A stretch of DNA of 64,000 nucleotides from Mytilus edulis. Its lineage: Eukaryota > Mollusca > Bivalvia > Mytilida > Mytilidae. This document shows positions 12,001-24,000 of this stretch, in pieces. Each line of letters opens with the position of its first letter. Position 1 is the first letter of the stretch. The position numbers and the translations under genes are program-made. The notes below the pieces were generated by a model, which saw only the letters and a list, made by a program, of their open reading frames with translations, was not told where the DNA came from and ran no database searches. The DNA lies in contig NC_092348.1 of the NCBI RefSeq assembly GCF_963676685.1, positions 21,861,386 through 21,925,385 on the forward strand. The letters are read 5' to 3'.

Positions 12001-15000
12001 GCAGACAACTTGTTAGTATCTTTTGCTTAGTTAATAACCAACTTTTGATTCACATTATTCTTAAAGTCATAAGAAACGAGTGACCGGTAAAAAATAATGT
12101 TCTTCCAATTCTTGAACCAATGCATACAAACATCACAAACTTAGTCTTCTGTGCACTTTTTTCGTGTAAGTTTCGTATAATTGTCAATTTTTTTTCAATC
12201 GGTCAGTGTTGTTGTGAAAATATGGCAGGTAATTAAAGTTCGTGTTTGAAGCCGAAGTTTAACGATTGTCACCTGTTTGTCAACAATCGACAAAAAATCA
12301 ACAAAAAAAGCATGGAAATTGAGCATGTGTTTAACATGTAAATTTAGATAATAGTTTATTTTAAGGACATCCATGCGTATTGTGATCACCGGATTATTAC
12401 GAGATGGTTCACACTGAGGTCACTTTTGAAAACTGTCCATTGAGTTATAAAAAAACATTTTTGATTTGAGGTTTCTTATGACTTTAATAATACCTGACAG
12501 GTGAAACAAAATTTTCTTTTATATTTCTTTATTAGGTATTTCCAGATGACTTCCACCTACAGACTTTAAATTCATTCTTACGAGCATGTGCAGAATTACA
12601 TGAAAGTGTCAACGTGAAAAATATCATTATATCTCTTATTGACAGGTAATTATAATATATTATAAGTGTGAAATAGACTGAAATAAAAAGATGCATGATC
12701 TTTGTCTTTCTGTAAGCATATTTTCTGGTTTATTATAATATGTAAATAATTAATATTCATCTGAAGGTTGGTATTACTTGACTCAGAACAAATAAAGAAA
12801 ATACTGGAGGGACATATAAAAGATCATCAGTAAATTAAACTAAGAAAAGGTGTAGAAATTAAGAAAGAAGATTAAGAATGAACATCACAAACACCACCCA
12901 GAACTGAGGTTTAATCAAGTGTGGTGTAAAGGCTGAATCTTAAAAGAACCTCTTAAATGAAAACTAAGTTGGTAATTGACAGAATTTTATTTTGTTAAAT
13001 TAATGATATGTTATTTCTATGAAGCAGTTTTGAGTGAATGTTGATAATGATATTTATATTTTATTAAGTTTACATATATATGTATTTTATATTTATTTAT
13101 ACCAGTAATATTTTCATATCTTGAAATGTCATGACAACAATGATAGTTTTGTGTATATTACAGATTAGCACAATTTGCACAGAATGAAGAAGGAACTGGT
13201 ATTCCCCCAGAAATACAATTGTTTGATATATTTTCTCAACAGATTGCACAAGTTATACAGGTTAGTTTGGTCATTTAATACAGTAATAAGTTGAAAAATC
13301 TACCACATGGCTGGTCATTTCTTATATTTATTTTGACACATATTTTAAAAAGAGGGGTGAAAGATACCAGAGGGACATTCAAAACTCACATATCGAAACA
13401 AACTGACCACATCATGACAAAAAAAGAAAAAGACAAACAGACAAACAATAGTACACAACACACATCATACCAATTACAAGGTCTTGTGCATATTGACACT
13501 TTAAATTAAAAAATAAGTATGAGTAAAAGGAAATATGGGAGTTTACTTCATTTAGGCAGCAAGTCACCAACACAAAATCATCACAGCATAACTACTGTCT
13601 TCTATAATAAACAAATGTCTATATAATATATCATGATATCAATTGCTAAAACTGTAAACAAACTAGTTGGTTGACCGTTATGGAATAACCGTTTCACAAA
13701 TGATATCGGATATGTTCCTTACGTCGTAACTACAATCCCATTCCCTTTCATGAATGTGACCTACCAAATTAGACTATTTACCGGGTGCCACATGTGGAGC
13801 AGGATCTGCTTACCCTTCAGGAACACCTGAGATCACCCCTAGTTTTTTGGTGGGGTTTGTGTTGTTTATTCTTTAGTTTTCTATGTTGTGTCGTGTGTGC
13901 TGTTGTTTGTTTGTCTTTTTCGTTTTTAGCCATGGCGTTGTCAGTTTGTTTTAGATTTATGAGTTTGACTGTCCCTTTGGTATCTTTCGCCCCTCTTTTA
14001 ATAAGTGAGCATATATTTGAAAAAAATAACATGAGTATATGTAAACGGTTGAACTTCTCTTTTCTTTATACATCTTAACAAAAATACAAAATATCAAAAT
14101 AGATAGCTGGGAAGTGAGATAGCAAATAGTAAACACCAAAAGAAGTATCCTTTGACAGAAATATCAATGAAAATAAGTAGGTTAACACTAGATTTAAAAT
14201 AATCCAAATCTTAGGTTGACTTATATTCAATTGCGTTTAGTATTAAAGAAATACATACAAGAGCAAAAGTTAATGGAATGAATAAATTGAACTTGACAGC
14301 AACTGGTAAGAGGTTCTGCAACTGTGATCATAAATGTCAGTAGTGGTCAGAAAATAGTGATAATAAATACAGGTACATGGTGTATTAAATTGTTTTATTC
14401 ATTATTTACTATACATAAAGTTATCTGACCTAATCTACATTTTGTTTACAAAAAGGGTGAATTCTTTTTTATCCTTATTTTAGAATAGACCAGATATGCC
14501 ACCAGAAGATATTGTATCTTTACAAGTAGCTCTGATCAACTTAGCTCTGAAGTGTTACCCTGATAAAGTGGAATATGTAGATAAAGTCTTAGAAACAACA
14601 GAGGAAATATTTAACAGATTAAATCTTGATCAGTATGTGTATTATTGATAATCAGTCAGAAATGTCTTTTGTTAACCTAAGAACAAAAAATTATATCCAT
14701 TGAAAATTAGAGATGAATATGAATATACATGTAGGTATCATTATGATTGCTCCAGTAACAATAATTTAAAACTAGATTTAGTCACCTTTTTCGTATTTAC
14801 ATAAGCACATTTTTAATCCTTCTTTTGATAGACACATAATGAATATTGATGAACATTGAATGTGTGACATATTTAATTCATGGACAAAATATTTCATTGA
14901 TGTGATTACTTAGTGTAAAATTCAATATAAAAATGATTTCTGAACTTCGAAAAATGGCCAAAGGTTTTTGAACTTTGATTTGAAAACATACAAAAAGAAT

Positions 15001-18000
15001 ATAAGTTGTCATTTTGGTATTATTTTTGCATAAAATAACTTTTTAGCTCACCTGGCCCGAAGTGCCAAGTGAGCTTTTCTCATCACTTGGCTTCCGGCGT
15101 CGTCCGGCGTCCGTCATCGTTCACTTTTACAAAAATCTTTTCCTCTGAAACTGCTGGGCCAAATTTAACCAAACATGGCCAAAATCATTATAAGGGTATC
15201 TAGTTTAAAAAGTGTGTATGGTGACCCCAACCAACCAACCAAGATGGCCGCCATGGCTAAAAATAGAACATAGGGGTAAAATGCAGTTTTTGGCTTATAA
15301 CTCAAAAACCAAAGCATTTAGAGCAAATCTGACATCAGGTAAAATTGTTTATCAGGTCAAGATCTATCTGCCCTGAAATTTTGAGATGAATTGGACAACC
15401 CGTTGATAGGTTGCTGCCCCTGAATTGGTAATTTTAAGGAAATTTTACTGTTTTTGGTTATTATCTTGTATATTATTATAGATAGAGATAAACTGTCAAC
15501 AGCAAAAATGTTCAACAAAGTAAGATTTACAAATAAGTCAACAAGACCAAAATGGTCTGTTGATCCCTTTAGGAGTTATTGCCCTTTAACGTCAATTTTT
15601 AACCATTTTTCGTAAATCTTAGTTATCTTTTACAAAAATCTTCTCCTCTGAAACTACGGGGCCAAATTAAACCAAACTTGGCCACAATCATCATTGGGGT
15701 ATCTAGTTTTAAAAGTGTGTCCGGTGACACGGCCAACCAACCAAGATGGCTGCCATGGCTAAAAATAGAACATAGGGGTGAAATGTAGATTTTGGCTTAT
15801 AACTCTGAAACCGCAGCCTTTAGAGCAAATCTGACATCGGGTAAATTTGTTTATCAGGTCAACATCTATCTACCCTGAAATTTTCAGATGAATCTGCAAC
15901 CCGTTGTTGGGTTGCTGCCCCTGAACTGGTAATTGTAAGGAAATTTTGCTGTTTTTGGTTATTATCTTGAATATTATTATAGATAGAGATAAACTGTAAA
16001 CATCAATAATGTTTTAAAAGCAAAGTAAGATTTACAAATAAGTCAACATGACGGAAATAGTCAATTGACCCCTAAGGAGTTATTGTTCTTTATAGTCAAT
16101 TTTTAACAATTTTCATAAAATTTGTAAATTTTAACTAACATTTTCCACTGAAACTACTGGGCCAAGTTCATTATAAATAGAGATAATTGTAAGCAGCAAG
16201 AATGTTCAGTAAAGTAAGATGTACAAACACATCACCATCACCAAAACACAATTTTGTCATGAATCCATCTGCTTCCTTTGTTTAATATTCACATAGACCA
16301 AGGTGAGCGACACAGGCTCTTTAGAGCCTCTAGTTTGAAGTTGTTTACAGTTACATTAACAAACAGTAAAATATGATGCAATTATGTACCTAGGGTAAAA
16401 CAATGTTATGCTTTTCTGTTAGATTACTAAGAATTTATCTCCTAAGGGGAAGACATCAATATCAAGTTTTCTAGAAAGGAACAAACTAAGAATTTTTTTT
16501 TTTATAGATTTTATACTTTAACGAAAGAATCCTAAGTAATAAGAAAAAAATGTGAAAAAGTGAAATAAGGAAATTTAAGTTTATTTACAAATTACCAAAA
16601 TGGTAAAGTTAATGATAAGGTGACTGCAATTTTTTTTATTGAATCTACTAGGTGAATTTTTCTTCTATTATGGTGTTCAGTATTTAGTCTCCTGAATCCC
16701 ACTTTTCAGATCTAAGGGATTGATATACTGTAAATTTAGAAATTACTGCTATGTTTTTATTATTGCGAAAAATGCTTCAGGGTTATAATTGCAATAATTC
16801 AAATTTGCATTTTGAATTTTTGATGAGTTGAACAGGGTTTTTCCCAATATCACAAAAATTAAATCACATTTTGGCCTTAATATGACAATATGGCAATAAT
16901 AAATGCACACAATAATTTCTGAAGGACTATAAATGACTTTTTGTCAGATTCCTGTCAGTTTTAACTAATTATATATTTTGTTTCTTAGTTTAGAGCATGG
17001 TAGCCCTGTATCTAAGGAGTTAATCAGACTGATGAAGATTCCTGTGGATACCTATAACAATATACTAACAGTTTTACAGTTACAACACTTTGGACCAATG
17101 TTTGAGTACTTTGACTACCAGAGCAGAAAGATCATGAGTTGTTACATAATAAATAATGCTTTAGAAAATGAAACGCTCATACCAAGCCAAGAACAGGTAC
17201 ATTTACATGTAGCTTTAACACCATATCCTTGCAAACTGAGTTCCTATAGCATATTGAATTAATTGAGTTATCCAAACTTATATTCTTGGATAGTTTTCAA
17301 TTAAATTGTAATCGATTTAACATGTTTAATGTTTTTTTTAATTTGCAAAATTTTGTTTAAAAAATTAGTTTTGGTAAAAATTACCTTGTAAACTAGCATT
17401 TATTAAATTTTTCTCAGCCTGTCTGTCCAGACAGGTACATGCATCTAACTTACCACTGGACATGCTACTGTCATTTATTATCATAAAAAATTTAAGAGAG
17501 GGATATGACTTTTCAGTATGCATCTTTTATTTGTTGTATTTTATAGGTTGATTCCATCTTAGGTATTGTAAGTGTATTAGTTCAGGACCAATCAGATCAA
17601 CCAGAAGAAGCAGATGACCCAGAAGACTTTGCAGAAGAACAGGGAATCATGGGAAGATTTATTCACTTGTTAGAAGCAGAAGATCTGAATCAGCAATATC
17701 TAGTAAGAAATGTTTACAGTAGAAATGTCACTGAAGGGAGCAATTGTAGTTTACATAGAATACTAATATATTGATAGACTCATTTTCTCTCTGTCTGAAA
17801 TTAGTTTTGTAGAGTTATCTATAGATTTTATATCAATTTTCTACATTTTATTATTAGATTTTTATTTACCACTTTATTCCATGATACTCAGAATTTATAT
17901 GTATTTTGTAATATCATTTTGCTACATTTTATAAACTTTTAAAAAAATGCAAATAGAAACCTTTCTAGGGTTGTTTCATGAAAACATACATGGGATGCTA

Positions 18001-21000
18001 AAAAGGTGCTGCAAAATCTCAACTAAGGGGTGTATTTTTTACAGTGAAAATGTAAGAGAAATTCTAAAATTACCTTTATATATGGTAACCCATTTTCAAA
18101 GTTCATGTCCTGAGTACTATGTATGTTTTAAACAATCCCTTGAGAACAGCTTACATTGTGTTATATAACAAGTTTGTTTATTCATTACAGATTTTAAATA
18201 CAGCACGGAAACATTTTGGTAATGGTGGAGACAAGAGAATAAAGTTTACATTACCTCCCATAGTATTTTCTGCTTACAGACTTTCTACAAAATACAGAGA
18301 GATCCAAGAAGAGGTATTTATTGACACAATATTTATACTTCATTAAGAACAGAGTTCCTTAAAATGGCATTTGCTTTAGATATTTAGTCAGCTTTATTTA
18401 ATCTTATGATGTTCATACAATTCTGATTACATGTATTAAAATAAATTTTAAAATTTCAACATTTGTCTGGAGCATACATATGAGGACCGTTATTTCTGAA
18501 ACAAACAATAAAATCTGAATTTTGAAGAAATAAAACATTTGACAAAAGTACAATCAAATTCAATTTTTGAAAATTTATAATAAAGATAGAAATATATCAT
18601 TGTTAATTGAATTCACCATTTATTCATGCCACTCTATACACAAATGGAACATGATAAAGTCATAAAACTGCCAACTATAAACAAAATGACAAGGACTATA
18701 TATGTTATTTTGAATAAAATAAAACAGAAACTTTTTTCAATCAAACTGTTCACATATAAAATATTAAAAATGTTTCAAGTGTTTAAATGATATTTCAAAT
18801 TTAAGATGTATTTCGCTTCTTTATTCTGATACTAAAAACTTCGATATGTATACATTAATTTATTTGAAACATTGAATTGTCATTTCCGTACCATTTTTAG
18901 TAGAAACTTAGAATTTTTACTTTTTAATTTGATTTCAGGATGAAAACTGGGAAAAGAAATGTCAGAAAATATTTTCCTTTTGTCACCAAACAATCGGAGC
19001 TCTGATAAAAGCAGAAATGGCGGAGATTCCGTTACGACTTTATTTACAAGGTGCCATGGCAGCCGGACAAGTAGCTTTTGAAAATCATGAAACTGTTGCT
19101 TATGAATTTATGTCACAGGTAAATTAATGATACTTTGAAAAACGTGAAACTGTTGCTTATAAATTTATGTCACAGGTAAATTAATGATGCATTGAAAACC
19201 ATGAAATTAATGAAGCAATAACCAATATTATAATTATTGCTTATTTATTTTGTGTCAAGAGTAAATTACTGTGTATTTATGCTTTTAAAAATTATTTTAT
19301 ATGCTATAGTAATATGATTGATTTTTAACACACCTGGCCCAAAGGGCCAATTATATATATTGATGAGCTTTTCTCATCACCTGGCGTCCGTCATCCGTTA
19401 ACTTTTACAAAATCTTCTCCTCTGAAACTACTGGCCCTTTAACCACAATCATCAGTGGGGTATTTAAATTTAAAAATGTGACTGGTGACCCGGCCAACCA
19501 ACCAAGATGGCAGCCATGGCTAAAAATAGAACATAGAGGTAAAATGTAGATTTTCGCTAATATCACTTGAAACCAAAGCATTGAGAGCAAATCTGACATG
19601 GGGGGTAAATTGTTAATCAGGTCAAGATATATTTGCACTGAAATTTTCAGCTGAATCAGACAACCCGTTGTTAGGTTGCTGCACTGAATTGGTAATTTTA
19701 AGGAATTTTGCAGTTTTTGGTTATTATCTTGAATATTATTATAGATAGAGATAAACTGTAAACAGCAATAATGTACAGCAAAGTAAGACCTAAAAATAAG
19801 TCAACATGACAAAAATTGTCAATTGACCCCCTAAGGAGTTATTGTCCTTTATAGTCATTGTCAAACAATTTTCATAAATTTTGTCAATTTTTACAAAAAA
19901 TTTTCCACTGTAACTTAGTACTGGGCCAAGTTCATTATAGATAGAGATAATTGTAAGCAGCAAGAATGTTCAGTAAAGTAAGATCTACAAACACATCACC
20001 ATCACCAAAACACAATTTTTTTATGAATCCATATGTGTCCTATGTTTAATATGCACATAGACCAAGGTGAGCGACACAGGCCCTTCAGAGCCTCTAGTTT
20101 ATTACTGCTTAATATCACATAAGTGCAAAATTGCTATGCCACGAAAGCATTCAACATTATGAATAATATAGACTACACAAAAATCCATCAGTCAGATCAA
20201 ATTTAAGATTTCTTGAATCATACTTAAGACCTAGTATGATCATGCAAATTTTAATTTTTTTAGAATCAAATTGGGCATGGTAAGTTAAAAGTTATAATTA
20301 TTAATTAGTCTTAACAGTTATATTTTTGTTCGCATATTACACTGTTTCCCAAGTAAAATATCACGACCATACTGAAATTATGTAGATCTTTTATTCTATT
20401 TTCCCGTTTGAATGGTTTTACACTAGTAATTTTGGGGCCCTTTATAGCTTGTTGTTCGGTGTGAGCCAAGGCTCCGTGTTGAAGGCCGTACTTTAACCTA
20501 TAATGGTTTACTTTTTAAATTATTTGTATGGAGAGTTGTCTCATTGGCACTCACACCACATCTTCCTATATCTATTAATAATCTTGCACAAAGTTTTATT
20601 TTTAACATTTGTGATTGTTTTTCAGGCTTTCTCTTTATATGAAGATGAAATAAGTGATAGTAAAGCACAGTTGGCAGCTATTTCATTAATAATAGGAACA
20701 TTAGAACAAATGTCATGTTTTGGTGAGGAGAACCATGAACCACTGAGGACACAGTGTGCTCTAGCAGCATCTAAACTTCTAAAGAAACCAGACCAATGTA
20801 GGGGTGTGTCAACATGTTCACATTTGTTCTGGTCAGGGGAGTCTGCTGCATCAGAAGGGGAGGTATGTGTTATCAAATTGAAAACAGATAGTCCAAACAA
20901 AAGGAAAGAAAAGGTCATTTCAGTCAATACAAAATTGAACTCTTGTACCAGTACACACATGTTCTTTAATCCTCATGATTTATATATAATTAATCTGAGT

Positions 21001-24000
21001 AAACTGAACATTGGTTAATATTGAACTGAATCATTACTTCAAAATTGGATTGGTTCATATAGTCTTTACTGTTCATGCTAAAGTTTTTATTAATTTCACT
21101 ATGAAATTTAATAATGCAAGCAATGGCTTATACTACGAAAATGTGTGGATGCTAATTACTGTAAATTCAGAAATTATTGCAAGGTTTTTATTATTGCGAA
21201 AATTGCAACAGAGTTGTAAACGCAATAATTTAAACTCGCATTTTAAAATATTTTATATGGATTAAGCAGGTTTTTCCCCAAAATTGTAAAAATTAAAATC
21301 GCATTTAGGTTACAAATGACAAAATCGCAATAATAAATACATGCAATAATTTCTGAATTTACAGAATTGTATAATTCAGCATAAGTGGATTAATTGACTT
21401 TTAAAATGAAAGATGTAGAAGTTACCAAAGGGAAATTTAAAGCTGTTTTTAAGTCAAAAGGAAACTGGCAAAGCTATAATTAAACACCTAACCCTTTGTT
21501 TCATGCAGATTAAAAAGAATGGGATATTGTGGGAAGATTTAGATACAAAAAATGTCTACCTCTGATCTGAAAATGGATGGCACATGTTTGCTGACAGAAA
21601 TAAGGTCACTTCACTATAGGTTTTTTAGCTCACCTGACCTGAAAGGTCAAGTGAGCTTTTCTCATCACTTGGCGTCCGTCGTCCGTCGTCCTGCGTCCGT
21701 CGTCCGTAAACTTTTACAAAAATCTTCTCCTCTGAAACTACTGGGCCAAATTCTACCAAACTTGGCCACAATCATCCTTGGGATATCTAGTTTAAAAAAT
21801 GTGTGGCGTGACCTGTCAAACCAACCAAGATGGCCGCCATGGCTAAAAATAGAACATAGGGGTAAAATGCAGTTTTTGGCTTATAACTCAAAAACCAAAG
21901 CATTTAGAGCAAATCTGACATGGGGTAAAATTGTTTATCAGGTGAAGATCTATCTGCCCTGAAATTTTCAGACGAATCGGATAACCTGTTGTTGGGTTGC
22001 TGCCCCTGAAATGGTTATTTTAAGGAAATTTTGCAGTTTTTGGTTATTATCTTGAATACTATTATAGATAGAGATAAACTGTAAACAGCAATAATGTTCA
22101 GCAGAGTAAGACCTACAAATAAGTCAACATGACCAAAATTGCCAGTTGATCCCTTAAGGAGTTATTGCCCTTCATAGTCAATTTTTAACAACTTTTCATC
22201 ATTTTTTGTAACTTTTCTAAAAATCTTCTTCTCTAAAACTGCTTTGCCAAATTTAATCAAACTTGGCGACAATTATCATTGTGGTTTATAGTTTAAAAAA
22301 TGTGTCCGATGACCCAGCCTACCAAACAAAATGGCCGACATGGCTAAAATTAGAACATAGTGGTAAAATGCAGTTTTTGCTTTATATCTTTGAAACCAAG
22401 ACATTTAGGGCAAATCTTTCAAGATTTTAATGTCCATCAGAATAAGATATATCCCCTCACAAATTTTCAGTTGAATCGGACAACCTGTTGTTGGGTTGCT
22501 GCCCTTAAATTGGTTATTTTAAGAAAATTTTGCAGTTTTTGGTTATTATCTTGAATACTATTATAGATAGAGATAAACTGTAACAGCAATAATGTTCAGC
22601 AAAGTAAGATCTACAAATAAGTCAGCATGATCAAAATTGTTAGAGGACCCCCTAAGGAGTTATTGCCCTTTAGAGTCAATATTAAACAACTTTTCCTCAT
22701 TTTTATATGACCGCAAAATTTGAAAAATTTTTCGTCGTATATTGCTATCACGTTGGCGTCGTCGTCGTCGTCGTCGTCGTCGTCCTGCGTCCAAATACTT
22801 TTAGTTTTCGCACTCTAACTTTAGTAAAAGTGAATGGAAATCTATGAAATTTTAACACAAGGTTTATGACCACAAAAGGAAGGTTGGTATTGATTTTGGG
22901 AGTTTTGGTCCCAACATTTTAGGAATTAGGGGCCAAAAAGGGCCCAAATAAGCATTTTCTTTGTTTTCGCACTATAACTTTAGTTTAAGTTAATAGAAAT
23001 CTATGAAATTTTGACACAAGGTTTATGACCACAAAAGAACGGTTGGGATTGATTTTGGGAGTTTTGGTTTCAACAGTTTAGGAATTAGGGGCCAAAAAAG
23101 GGCCCAAATAAGCATTATTCTTGGTTTTCGCACAATAACTTTAGTTTAAGTAAATAGAAATCAATGAAATTTAAACACAATGTTAATGACTACAAAAGGA
23201 AGGTTGGTATTGATTTTGGGAGTTTAGGTCCCAACAGTTTAGGAATTAGGGGCCAAAAAGGGACCCAAATAAGCATTTTTCTTGGTTTTCGCTCCATAAC
23301 GTTAGTATAAGTAAATAGAAAACTATGAAATTTAAACACAAGGTTTATGACCATAAAAGGAAGGTTGGTATTGATTTTGGGAGTTTTGGTCCCAACAGAA
23401 TAAGGGGCCCAAAGGGTCCAAAATTAAACTGTTTGATTTCATCAAAATTGAATAATTGGGGTTCTTTGATAAGCCGAATCTAACTGTCATGACTGTGTAT
23501 GTAGATTCTTAACCTTTGGTCCCTTTTTCAAATTAGTCTACATTAAGGTCCAAAGGGTCCAAAATTAAACTTACTTTGATTTTGACAAAAAATGAATCAG
23601 TTAGGTTCTTTGATATGCTGAATCTAAAAATGTACTTAGATTCTTGATTATTGGCCCAGTTTTCAAGTTGGTCCAAATCGGGGTCCAAAATTAAACTTTG
23701 TTTGATTTCATCAAAAATTGAATAAATGGGGTTCTTTGATATACCAAATCTAACTGTGTATGTAGATTCTTCATTTTTGGTCCTGTTTTCAAATTGGTCT
23801 ACACTAAAGTCCAAAGGGTCCAAAATTAAACTTAGTCTGATTTTAACAAAAATTGAAATCTTGGGGTTCTTTGATATGCTGAATCCAAAAATGTACTTAG
23901 ATTTTTTATTATGGGCCCAGTTTTCAAGTTGGTCCAAATCAGGATCCAAAATTATTATATTAAGTATTGTGCAATAGCAAGTCTTTTCAATTGCACAGTA

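Noticed and set aside
13785..14078. 97-codon hydrophobic plus-strand frame that looks like a membrane protein
   Set aside because: It coincides with the T-rich 3-prime tail of a retroelement whose reverse copy lies at 13345-13510.
23533..23949. 138-codon minus-strand frame with repeated [16 protein letters not shown] units
   Set aside because: It tracks a tandem DNA repeat inside the composite element at 21623-24871, with no splice or start context.
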